Source of the DNA: Burkholderia sp. Bp8992
Lineage (GTDB): Bacteria > Pseudomonadota > Gammaproteobacteria > Burkholderiales > Burkholderiaceae
NCBI RefSeq assembly: GCF_003853705.1
Contig: NZ_QTQI01000007.1
Span: forward strand, 1 to 64,000
DNA: 64,000 bases
Direction: 5' to 3'
Position 1 is the first letter of the stretch. Each line of letters starts with the position of its first letter. A model generated the notes under the pieces. The model was not told the DNA's origin. It was given only the letters and a program-made list of their open reading frames with translations, and did no database searches. This document shows, piece after piece, positions 9,159-17,002 of the stretch. The position numbers and the translations under genes were made by a program.

Positions 9159-9193
9159 GCGGGGCAGGCGGCCAACATGCCGCGCTGCCCCGC
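9159..9193 (-). terminator. Terminator of the kbl-tdh operon
   Basis: A 9-bp stem (GCGGGGCAG with CTGCCCCGC) ends 14 bases after the tdh stop and is followed on the minus strand by TTTCGTTT. Confidence 0.6.
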
Positions 9194-9206
9194 CTCGACA
9201 CTCGAC

Positions 9207-10235
9207 TCAGGCCGTCCAGTCGAGAATCACCTTGCCGCTTTCGCCGGACAGCATCGCGGCGAAGCCTTTCTCGTAATCGTCGGCCGCGAAGCGATGCGTG
9301 ATGATCGGCGACAGGTCGAGGCCGCTCTGCAGCATCGCGACCATCTTGTACCAGGTCTCGAACATCTCGCGGCCGTAGATGCCCTTGATCTCGAGGCCCT
9401 TGAAGATCACCTGGTTCCAGTCGATCGCCGTCTGCGCGGGCGGGATGCCGAGCAGCGCGACCTTGCCGCCATGGTTCATCGCCTCGAGCATGCTCGTGAA
9501 CGCGCTCGGCACACCCGACATCTCGAGACCGACGTCGAAGCCTTCGGTCATGTGCAGGTCGGCCATCACGTCGCGCAGCGACTCGCGTGCGACGTTGACC
9601 GCGCGCGTCGCGCCCATCTTGCGCGCGAGCTCGAGCCGGTAGTCGTTGATGTCGGTGATCACGACGTTGCGCGCGCCGACGTGTTTCGCGATCGCGACGG
9701 CCATGATGCCGATCGGGCCCGCGCCGGTGATCAGCACATCCTCGCCGACGAGGTTGAACGACAGCGCCGTGTGCGTCGCGTTGCCGAACGGATCGAAGAT
9801 CGACGCGAGATCGTCGGAGATCTCCGGCGGAATCTTGAACGCGTTGAACGCCGGGATCGCCAGATACTCGGCGAACGCGCCTTCGCGGTTCACACCGACA
9901 CCGACCGTGTTGCGGCACAGATGCCGGCGCCCCGCGCGGCAGTTACGGCAGAAACCGCACGTGATGTGGCCTTCGCCGGACACGCGATCGCCGATCGCGA
10001 AGCCGCGCACTTCCTGCCCCATCTCGACGATCTCGCCGACATATTCGTGACCGACGTGCATCGGCACGGGAATCGTCTTCTGCGCCCAGTCGTCCCACTT
10101 CCAGATATGGATGTCGGTGCCGCAGATCGCCGTGCGGTGGATCTTGATCAGCACGTCGTTGTGGCCGACTTCGGGACGCTTCACGCGCGTGAGCGTCAGG
10201 CCGGGGCCGCGTTCGAGCTTTGCCAGTGCTTTCAT
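9207..10235 (-). CDS. tdh: L-threonine 3-dehydrogenase
   Basis: The 342-residue zinc alcohol-dehydrogenase-type enzyme oxidises L-threonine to 2-amino-3-ketobutyrate with NAD. It starts [15 protein letters not shown]. It contains the catalytic zinc cysteine in [17 protein letters not shown], the structural zinc cysteines in [15 protein letters not shown], and the Rossmann loop [13 protein letters not shown]. Length equals that of characterised Tdh. The gene follows kbl after 13 bp, and Kbl cleaves its unstable product, so the pair forms the threonine-to-glycine pathway. A GGAGG site precedes the ATG. Confidence 0.95.
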   Translation of the reverse strand: MKALAKLERGPGLTLTRVKRPEVGHNDVLIKIHRTAICGTDIHIWKWDDWAQKTIPVPMHVGHEYVGEIVEMGQEVRGFAIGDRVSGEGHITCGFCRNCRAGRRHLCRNTVGVGVNREGAFAEYLAIPAFNAFKIPPEISDDLASIFDPFGNATHTALSFNLVGEDVLITGAGPIGIMAVAIAKHVGARNVVITDINDYRLELARKMGATRAVNVARESLRDVMADLHMTEGFDVGLEMSGVPSAFTSMLEAMNHGGKVALLGIPPAQTAIDWNQVIFKGLEIKGIYGREMFETWYKMVAMLQSGLDLSPIITHRFAADDYEKGFAAMLSGESGKVILDWTA

Positions 10236-10248
10236 GGTCGCGCCTCCG

Positions 10249-11448
10249 TCAGATGATGCCGAGCGACTTGCCGACGCGCACGAACGCGGCGACCGTCTGG
10301 TCGATCTGCTCGGGCGTATGCGCGGCGCTCATCTGCGTGCGGATGCGCGCGCGGCCGCGCGGCACGACGGGGAACGAGAAGCCGATCACGTAGACGCCTT
10401 CGCCGAGCAGCTTGTCGGCCATGTTCGTCGCGAGCTGCGCGTCGCCGAGCATCACCGGAATGATCGGGTGTGCGCCGGGCACGAGCGTGAAGCCCGCTTC
10501 GGTCATCTGCTGGCGGAACCGCGCGCCGTTCTCGCGCACGCGCTCGCGCAGCTTCGCACCTTCGTCGCTGCCGAGCAGTTCCAGCACCTTCAGCGATGCC
10601 GCGGCGATGCTCGGCGTGAGCGTGTTCGAGAACAGGTACGGGCGCGAGCGCTGGCGCAGCAGCTCGATCACCTCGCGACGCGCGGCGACATAGCCGCCCG
10701 ATGCACCGCCGAGCGCCTTCCCGAGCGTGCCCGTGATGATGTCGACGCGGCCTTCGACGCCGCAGTACTCCGGCGTGCCGCGACCGTGCGTGCCGATGAA
10801 GCCGACCGCATGCGAATCATCGACCATCACGAGCGCGCCGTAGCGATCGGCGAGATCGCAGATGCCTTTCAGGTCGGCGATGATGCCGTCCATCGAGAAC
10901 ACGCCGTCGGTCGCGATCAGCTTGTGGCGCGCGCCGGCCGCGTCGGCTTCCTTGAGCTTCGCCTCGAGGTCGGCCAGGTCGTTGTTCTTGTAGCGGAAGC
11001 GCTTCGCCTTGCAGAGGCGAATACCGTCGATGATGCTCGCATGGTTCAGCTCGTCGCTGATGATCGCGTCGTTCTCGTCGAGCAGCGTCTCGAACAGCCC
11101 GCCGTTCGCGTCGAAGCAGCTCGAATAGAGGATGCTGTCCTCGGTGCCGAGAAACGCGGCCAGCGCGCTTTCCAGTTGCTTGTGGACGGTTTGCGTGCCG
11201 CAGATGAAGCGGACCGATGCCATGCCGAAGCCGTCCTGGTCGAGGCCGGCCTTCGCCGCCGCGATCAGGCGCGAATCGTTCGCCAGACCCAGATAGTTGT
11301 TCGCGCAGAAATTGAGCACGCCGGCACCGCCGGCGAGCCGCACGGCTGCCGCCTGGGGACTCGCGATCTCGCGCTCGGTCTTGTAAAAACCGTCCGCGCG
11401 GATCTGGTCGAGCGTCCCGCGCACCTGGGCGAGAAAGGCATCACGCAT
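10249..11448 (-). CDS. kbl: Glycine C-acetyltransferase (2-amino-3-ketobutyrate CoA ligase)
   Basis: The 399-residue pyridoxal-phosphate enzyme converts 2-amino-3-ketobutyrate and CoA to glycine and acetyl-CoA. [12 protein letters not shown] near residue 50 and the PLP lysine in [18 protein letters not shown] near residue 240 mark the alpha-oxoamine synthase family. The ATG at 11448 has AGGAG upstream and gives the family length; an in-frame ATG at 11487 would add 13 unneeded residues. It is first in the kbl-tdh operon. A divergent XRE-cupin regulator gene lies 160 bp away. Confidence 0.95.
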   Translation of the reverse strand: MRDAFLAQVRGTLDQIRADGFYKTEREIASPQAAAVRLAGGAGVLNFCANNYLGLANDSRLIAAAKAGLDQDGFGMASVRFICGTQTVHKQLESALAAFLGTEDSILYSSCFDANGGLFETLLDENDAIISDELNHASIIDGIRLCKAKRFRYKNNDLADLEAKLKEADAAGARHKLIATDGVFSMDGIIADLKGICDLADRYGALVMVDDSHAVGFIGTHGRGTPEYCGVEGRVDIITGTLGKALGGASGGYVAARREVIELLRQRSRPYLFSNTLTPSIAAASLKVLELLGSDEGAKLRERVRENGARFRQQMTEAGFTLVPGAHPIIPVMLGDAQLATNMADKLLGEGVYVIGFSFPVVPRGRARIRTQMSAAHTPEQIDQTVAAFVRVGKSLGII

Positions 11449-11553
11449 CGCAAAGCTCCTGACAGGGATTCGCATTCCGCGGCGCACCGCTCGTGGCGGC
11501 GGCGCAACGGCCTGCTACTGTTATAGTCGGTCGTTCGGTTGACCGCATTTATC

Positions 11554-11583
11554 CGATATTCCGAACTAGAATTCGAAATATCG
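11554..11583. promoter_or_regulatory. Inverted repeat between kbl and the XRE-cupin gene
   Basis: CGATATTCCGAA, a six-base spacer, and TTCGAAATATCG form a 12-bp inverted repeat with one mismatch. It lies 26 bases before the XRE-cupin ATG in an unusually AT-rich intergenic stretch, and fits an operator for that regulator. Confidence 0.6.
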
Positions 11584-11609
11584 AACAACTCTAAGCGAAC
11601 GGAATCCAA

Positions 11610-12221
11610 ATGGCAAGTTCCTCCGGGCCGCGGCGCACGCCTGCCGGCGCCGCGCCGCAGCCGCCGGCCATCACGCCGCCGCGTGTGGGCGAGCAGATCC
11701 AGCGGCTGCGCAACGAGCGCAAGCTGACGCTCGACGACCTGTCGCGCGCGGCCGGCGTATCGAAATCGATGCTCTCCGAGATCGAACGCGACAAGGCCAA
11801 CCCGACGATCGCCGTTGCGTGGCGGCTGACGAATGCGCTCGGCATCACGCTCGACGAGCTGTTCTCGCAGCCGAAGGCGCCCGAGACGATCCGGGTGGAC
11901 GGCCCGCATGACATCCCGACACTCGCCGGCCACGACGGCCGGTACCAGTTGCGCGTATGGGGCCCGATCGACCTCGCCGGCAAGTTCGAGTGGTACGAAC
12001 TGACGCTGCCGGGCGGCGGCGCACTGGTGTCGAACGCGCACGAACCCGGCACGCGCGAGCACCTCACCGTGCTGCAGGGCGCGATGGAAATCGAGGCCGC
12101 AGCGGCCAGCCGGCGCCTGAAGGCGGGCGACACGGCACGCTACCCGGCCGACGAGCCGCATGCGATCCGCAACCCCGGCAAGGCCGAAGCGCGTGCATTG
12201 CTGATCGTGATCCATCGCTGA
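11610..12221 (+). CDS. XRE-family regulator with C-terminal cupin domain
   Basis: The 203-residue protein has a proline/alanine-rich leader, then an XRE helix-turn-helix (IQRLRNERKLTLDDLSRAAG, then SKSMLSEIERDKANPTI) at about residues 30-85. A single cupin domain follows at about 130-195 (EWYELTLPGGGALVSNAHEPGTREHL and RYPADEPHAIRNPG). Such HTH-cupin proteins sense small metabolites, often amino acids or polyamines. Divergence from kbl-tdh points to control of threonine breakdown, with threonine or glycine as a possible signal. That link is inferred from position. Confidence 0.85.
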   Translation: MASSSGPRRTPAGAAPQPPAITPPRVGEQIQRLRNERKLTLDDLSRAAGVSKSMLSEIERDKANPTIAVAWRLTNALGITLDELFSQPKAPETIRVDGPHDIPTLAGHDGRYQLRVWGPIDLAGKFEWYELTLPGGGALVSNAHEPGTREHLTVLQGAMEIEAAAASRRLKAGDTARYPADEPHAIRNPGKAEARALLIVIHR

Positions 12222-12270
12222 CGACGCGGATAGTCGGCCGAAAGGTCAATCGCAGGCCAGTTGCGGAAAA

Positions 12271-12290
12271 TACTGTATGTTTGTACAGTA
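12271..12290. promoter_or_regulatory. LexA-type SOS box
   Basis: TACTGTATGTTTGTACAGTA has the full TACTGTA-N6-TACAGTA arms of the classical LexA site (CTGT-N8-ACAG core at 12273-12288). It lies 73 bases before the start of the small gene at 12363. Confidence 0.7.
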
Positions 12291-12362
12291 TACGGACATT
12301 CCGCCATGCACGGGCCGGAGCCGGCGCACCGAGGCGCCCGTCCCGGTCGACAGGAGCCTGCA

Positions 12363-12740
12363 ATGACAGAAGAACAAGATTTGGCCGCGCTCAGCTTCAA
12401 GGCTGCCGCGCATGATCTCGAGCTGATCGTCCGGCATATCGCCGGGCGCTACATCCGCCAGCGCGTGCCGCTCACGTGGCGCCTGCTGCACGCGATCGAA
12501 GCCGAGGCGCTCGCCGATCTCGGCTTTGCCAGCCGGCACGACGCCGGCATGCGTCAATTATTCGAACGGCCGTCGGACATGACGTTTCCCGAAACGGACG
12601 ATCCGATCGACTTCGGGCGCTCGAATGCGCTGCCCGCCGTCTTTTCGTTCGCGGTCCTCGCGTACGAGGCCGCGGCAACGTCGCACGGCACGGCACCCCG
12701 CGAGCGCGCTCACCGTCAGTCCAAGGCGTGGGGCGACTGA
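12363..12740 (+). CDS. Small protein of unknown function behind a LexA box
   Basis: The 125-residue protein is not recognised. It is acidic, probably mainly helical (LSFKAAAHDLELIVRHIAGRYI and LTWRLLHAIEAEALADLG), with a middle section LFERPSDMTFPETDDPIDFGRSN and no membrane helix. The ATG at 12363 has AGGAG seven bases upstream. An earlier ATG at 12261 would place the LexA box inside the coding region. Position behind a near-consensus SOS box, and 102 bp before a recombinase-fold gene, suggests a damage-inducible role near the origin. This is inference. Confidence 0.6.
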   Translation: MTEEQDLAALSFKAAAHDLELIVRHIAGRYIRQRVPLTWRLLHAIEAEALADLGFASRHDAGMRQLFERPSDMTFPETDDPIDFGRSNALPAVFSFAVLAYEAAATSHGTAPRERAHRQSKAWGD

Positions 12741-12842
12741 CGGCCAGGCTCCGGCCGCGGCGCACGGCGGCCGGTTCAGTCCCTTGCTGCCCGACATGTT
12801 GCGGAAAGGGCTACCATATACGCAACTAACGGAATTAACACC

Positions 12843-13862
12843 ATGTCCCTTCCCGCCTCTCCCGACACCGCTGCACGCCCGGAAGAAAAGGATCTGTTCG
12901 ACCGCGGTGCGTCCGACTGGATCCTCTCACCCGAAACCGCGTTCGACGCGTGGCTCGCGATGCAGGACTATCGCCGTTCGTCAGCCGACGTCTATCGCGC
13001 GCAATGGGGCGCCTTTCTCGCGTGGATGCGTGCGCATCAGAAGAATCTGGCCACGGTCGACACGGCCACCATTGCAAACTTCGTCGGCGAACTGCCGATC
13101 AAGAAGACGCAGCGCATGCGCTATTTGCGGCTGATCGAGCGTGTGCTCGACCACATCCGGCGTACCGAATACGCATCGACCAACCCGGCCCGTTTCATTG
13201 CTCAGGATGGCGAAGCGAACTGGCGCCAGGCACGCGACAACGAGCCGACCGGTTTCCTCACGCCGGCCGAACGCGCGACGTTGCTCGCCTATCTGTTCTC
13301 ACCGATCGGCGTATCGGGTTCCGCGTACTGGAAAGAGCGGCGCGACCGCGCGCTCGTTGCCGCGTTTCTCGGTGCCGGCATCAAGACCGGCGAAGCGCGT
13401 GCCCTCACCATTAGTTGCATCAATACGACCGGCACGTCATTGCAGATCGAGTCGACGCATCCGGATTACGCGCGCGAAACCCATCTGGCCTCGTTTGCAA
13501 TCGCGCTGCTCGAAGCATGGCTGACCGAGCGCAAGCGCCAGGAGATCCCGGGAGAACTCGTATTCCCCGCATCGCATGCCGGGCGGCCGATGCACAAGGC
13601 CACAATGCTGCGCGCGATCGACGCGATCGTCGAATCGGCCGGGCTCACGTCGTCGCGCACCGCACGCGCGAGCCCGCAAACGCTGCGCAATACCTATGCG
13701 GCCGAGCTGTTCGAACATGACGTGCCGCCCGAGCGCGTCGGCAAATGGCTGGGCTTCATGCGGCCGATCTCGTCGAACCGCCTGCATCGCGCGTGGAAGA
13801 ACTGGCGCGATGGCTTGGCCGACCACAACGGTGACGCGACCGACAGCGACGAAACTCACTGA
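12843..13862 (+). CDS. Tyrosine-recombinase-fold protein lacking catalytic residues
   Basis: The 339-residue protein has the two-domain layout of XerC/XerD: an N-terminal core-binding domain (FDAWLAMQDYRRSSADVYRAQWGAFLAWM, residues about 35-110) and a C-terminal domain from about 140. Catalytic positions are altered. The first arginine motif reads GAGIKTGEARAL, with Lys where GLRxSEL has Arg. The HxLRH box reads SPQTLRNTY, keeping only its Arg. LGH reads LGF. No tyrosine follows, since the usual YTHV position reads LHRAW. It is therefore unlikely to cut DNA and may be a DNA-binding or structural protein. It is transcribed towards the origin, after the LexA-box gene. Confidence 0.75.
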   Translation: MSLPASPDTAARPEEKDLFDRGASDWILSPETAFDAWLAMQDYRRSSADVYRAQWGAFLAWMRAHQKNLATVDTATIANFVGELPIKKTQRMRYLRLIERVLDHIRRTEYASTNPARFIAQDGEANWRQARDNEPTGFLTPAERATLLAYLFSPIGVSGSAYWKERRDRALVAAFLGAGIKTGEARALTISCINTTGTSLQIESTHPDYARETHLASFAIALLEAWLTERKRQEIPGELVFPASHAGRPMHKATMLRAIDAIVESAGLTSSRTARASPQTLRNTYAAELFEHDVPPERVGKWLGFMRPISSNRLHRAWKNWRDGLADHNGDATDSDETH

Positions 13863-13933
13863 TCCTGATGCGGCTGCTCACGCGATACCATCCGTGAGCA
13901 GCCTTGCGTGGCGCAGCCTCATCGTTCCACAGC

Positions 13934-13974
13934 TCCCGAAAAACCTCACCTCAAGCGTCCCGAATCGTCTCACC
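13934..13974 (-). repeat. Two distal iteron copies, inverted relative to the origin array
   Basis: The minus strand reads GGTGAGGTTTTTCGGGA at 13934-13950, identical to the array consensus, and GGTGAGACGATTCGGGA at 13958-13974. They are 24 bp apart in the 137-bp gap between the recombinase-fold gene and the convergent KfrA-like gene. Confidence 0.8.
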
Positions 13975-13999
13975 TGTGCGGGTGCCGCCGATCTCCGGG

Positions 14000-15199
14000 T
14001 CAGGAATGCGCAAAGCGCGCGACGGCTTCGAACCGCGACGGCCACGCGCCCGAAGCGTGTTCGCATTCCGGGCACGCCACTTCAAATCCTTCGTCACCGT
14101 GCGACAGTTCCGGCTCCCCATCGCAATGCGGGCACCGGGCCGGCACCGGAATATCGTGATCCAGCGCGGTACCGATCGCGGAAAACGCTTCCGCATCCAG
14201 TTGCCCGGCATCGGCCAGGCGCCGGATCAGCGCGGCGATTTCCGGATTCATCCCTCGGCTCGCACGTAACGAACTCACGTCGCGCGTCGCACGTTCCAGT
14301 TCATCGCCCTGCGTACGCAACTGTTCTTCGAGCCGATCCGCGCGGGCCTTGGCCGAACTCAATTGCTGCAGGAAATCGAATTCCTTGCGCTGAACGTCGC
14401 GCAAGCCACTCTGGTAGGTCGACGCCATGCTGCGCAACGAATCCAGCTCGACCAGCATCGGTTTCACGCGGCGCTCGGCTTCGGCCACGGCGTCCTTGAT
14501 TTGCTGAGCGTAGTGCTCCGTGCGTTGCTGCAATTCAGCTTGCAATGCATCGATGCGGTCGCGAAGCGTCGCGTTTTGCGCCTGCTCGGTGTCAATGCGG
14601 GCCGCTGCCGCGGCGAGTTCCTTCTCCAGTCGGGCGACTGTGGTGAGTAACGTCGCTTCGCTTGCCGAACCGTGTGTCGATTGCGACGCCAGTTGAACCT
14701 CGAGTTCGGTCACGCGGGCCTGCAGCTGTTCGTTTCGGGTTTCGCCGCGGGCGAGCGCCGCTTCGAGCGTTTCCTGGCGGACGGTTGCGTCGCGCAACCG
14801 CTGCTCGGCGTCGGCCACGCTGGCCCGAACCTGTTCGCGATCGCTATCGAGGCTGTCGCGGGCTGCTTTCAGTGCTTCTTCATAGAGTGCACCGAGCAAG
14901 GCGCCGGCTTTTTCCTCGACGGCCTTCGGGATGGCTGCTCCGTCGAGCCGGATCTTGGACGCGGAACGGATGCGCTCCCAGAAATGGTCGATATCTTTCG
15001 GAATGTCGCTGGCGCTGCCGGTCTGGGTGAGATCGCGAACGTTGGCGGCCGACGGGCGGATGCCGAGATCGAAGAACAAACGCTTGCAGGCATGCAGCGA
15101 CAATTCCTGACGGCGTGCACCGCTGGCACGCAGCGATTCCAGTTCGTCGCGAATGACTTGGCGCATTTCGTCCAGGGTCATGACAGTGCTCACAGACAT
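14000..15199 (-). CDS. KfrA-like coiled-coil DNA-binding protein with C-terminal zinc ribbon
   Basis: The 399-residue protein begins with a KfrA-type N-terminal DNA-binding region (ELSLHACKRLFFDLGIRPSAANVRDLTQTG, residues about 28-60). A very long coiled coil follows, about residues 100-330, full of Glu, Gln, Ala and Arg heptads. It ends in a zinc ribbon: CPHC at about 358 and CPEC at about 378. KfrA proteins of plasmids bind DNA and form filaments that aid segregation. The gene borders the origin and is transcribed away from it. Start is the ATG at 15199; one at 15181 is also possible. The zinc ribbon is not part of plasmid KfrA as I know it. Confidence 0.75.
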   Translation of the reverse strand: MSVSTVMTLDEMRQVIRDELESLRASGARRQELSLHACKRLFFDLGIRPSAANVRDLTQTGSASDIPKDIDHFWERIRSASKIRLDGAAIPKAVEEKAGALLGALYEEALKAARDSLDSDREQVRASVADAEQRLRDATVRQETLEAALARGETRNEQLQARVTELEVQLASQSTHGSASEATLLTTVARLEKELAAAAARIDTEQAQNATLRDRIDALQAELQQRTEHYAQQIKDAVAEAERRVKPMLVELDSLRSMASTYQSGLRDVQRKEFDFLQQLSSAKARADRLEEQLRTQGDELERATRDVSSLRASRGMNPEIAALIRRLADAGQLDAEAFSAIGTALDHDIPVPARCPHCDGEPELSHGDEGFEVACPECEHASGAWPSRFEAVARFAHS

Positions 15200-15576
15200 T
15201 GAAATGTGGCAATCATAACGAAATACGTATTTCTTGATACTTGTTTTGTGCGGACGTGGTGAATTTACGTCGCTTCGCACAGAAATCGGATCTGTGAGCC
15301 GATCTGGTCGACTGTGCTCAAGGATTCCGTGAAACAAAGCGAAGAAAGTCAGCCAAGTCTTTGTCTTACAAGCGTTTTCCTGCAGACCCCGAATTTCGGC
15401 ATTTGTTTCACATGACAACGGATCCCGTTGCCTGTGGGTGTTCAGGGGTTGAGGTGTCTGTGGAAAACTCGTCAGCCGATGTCTTGAGAGTATTAGAAGT
15501 AAACACCCTTGAACCCTTAGTTAAAAACGTTAACGCCACGGCACAGCCTTACGTAGCAAGGCTTTCCGGCCGACAA

Positions 15577-16883
15577 GGTGAAGTTTTACGGGAGCCAAGG
15601 TGATCTTCTGCGGGAGCTGACGTGATGGGGTTCAGGGAGCAGCGTGAGCCGTTGCAGGAAAGATCGTGAGCGGATTCGGGATCACAGTGAAACACGAGAT
15701 TTCCCAAAGGTGAGGGTTTTCGGGGCCGCACAGCCACGGAACCCGCGCTATGCCTGTCTGCACAGTTTTCTGCCTGTGCAGACACAGGTGAGAACTTGCG
15801 GGACCTTCTTCGCGCCCCGATTCTGCCCATCTTTTGGGCAGTTTTGGCGAAAGGTGAGGTTTCACGGGACTCCGCGGGATTTTGCTGTGAGGATTTCCGG
15901 GAAGCGAGCGCCATTTTGCACAGCAAAAGTGCGCACAGGGGCCTGTGATGCCCTAAAGGTGAGGTTTTTCGGGAGGGAAATCCGGGTTTTCCTGCCCTGA
16001 TCCCACTAAGGTGAGCTTTTTCGGGGCATGGATCAAAGGCTTTGCACGTGCCCACAGGTGAGGCTTTTCGGGAATGGAATTTGCCCGAAAAATGGTCACA
16101 GGTGAGGTTTTTCGGGACCTGTGATCGGCCGGATTCGCCGAAAAGCCCGCCAGGACTGGAAGAAATCTCGTTTTTGCTGTGCCACTTTTTGGCACAGGTG
16201 AGATTTTTCGGGGGCTGACATACCGTTGTCGTATGAAGGATTCCCGTCTAAAGGTGAGGCTTTTCGGGGGATGTCCGCGATGCACAGCCAAATGCCTTCT
16301 GAGCATAAGTATCGGAACGCATTGAGGTTTTTGATACTGTGGCGGTTACGGTGAGGTTTTTCGGGAGCCATTTCCGTGCCCGTTGCGGCACAGCATTTTT
16401 TCCGAAAGGTGAGCGTTTTCGGGAGGCTTTGCCAGCCAATCCCGCGCGTGCCGGGCATTCGTCGGCATCCGGACGAAAGAACTTGCTGTGCTCAGGGTGA
16501 GTATTTTCGGGACCTGATCCTATTGGTGCGCTGTACAATGCGCGCCCAGGCCTGCAAATCAGGTCCGGTCGGGCCGTACGGGCCGGTTTCGGCGGTGTCT
16601 TTTCGAGCGTCGGACCCGATCCCTGTCCCTCCGCGAACCGTGCCTGTACATGCATACAGGCGCCCGTGGGCGATCGGGGACGCACAGCGACGGACAATCG
16701 CAACCCTGTGCAAAACGCACGGCCGTGCAGTCGCAAAATTACGACAAATTCAAAGGTGAGCCGATACGGGAGCGAATTCCGCACGTGTCGTGCACAGGTG
16801 AAATTCTGTGAATCCGCGCATCCCGCGGCACGTCTGGAAGAGTCCGGAACGCTGCAATGGCGGACCGGTGAGGGTTTTCGGGA
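15577..16883 (+). repeat. Iteron array, consensus GGTGAGGTTTTTCGGGA
   Basis: Seventeen-base direct repeats start at 15577, 15599, 15665, 15709, 15787, 15853, 15886, 15958, 16010, 16057, 16101, 16197, 16253, 16350, 16408, 16496, 16755 and 16867. Copies at 15958, 16101 and 16350 are identical to the consensus; the first few and the one at 16755 are more degenerate. Most are preceded by A or CA. All point the same way, towards rep. Several left-end spacings (22, 66, 44, 66, 33) are multiples of 11, near helical phasing. They are the expected binding sites of the initiator encoded next to them. Confidence 0.9.
16644..16659. promoter_or_regulatory. LexA-like palindrome inside the origin
   Basis: CTGTACATGCATACAG fits CTGTA-N6-TACAG. 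It lies in the 240-bp iteron-free gap between the copies at 16496 and 16755, upstream of rep. Confidence 0.45.
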
Positions 16884-17002
16884 GTGGTTGGGGTGAGCGC
16901 CGTTTTGCATGCGCGCTTCACCGGCTATGGTGAGCATGTCGTTCTGGACGCACATCACCGCAGGCGCTATCCTTCCGGGAAACTTCACCTCCGACCCGAC
17001 GT

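Larger units (their letters stand above)
15200..17002 (+). other. Replication origin of a secondary chromosome (iteron type)
   Basis: This 1.8-kb gene-free stretch precedes the initiator gene. It starts with an AT-rich part. In it, 15482-15537 is the most AT-rich block and a likely unwinding region, and TGTGGAAAA at 15459-15467 is one base from a DnaA box. From 15577 to 16883 it holds about 18 direct iterons, then a LexA-like site at 16644 and an iteron-like sequence in reverse orientation (16974-16989) ending 13 bases before the initiator ATG. The short reading frames across it are broken by the repeats and look spurious. Confidence 0.85.

Noticed and set aside
12843-13862. A mobile-element integrase with attachment sites
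   Set aside because: No tRNA, direct repeats or other mobile genes are nearby and catalytic residues are missing, so an integrative element is not supported.
15577-16883. Possible CRISPR array from regularly recurring short repeats
   Set aside because: Repeats are 17 bp, spacers are irregular (5 to over 240 bp), there are no cas genes, and they stand directly upstream of a plasmid-type initiator: an iteron origin.
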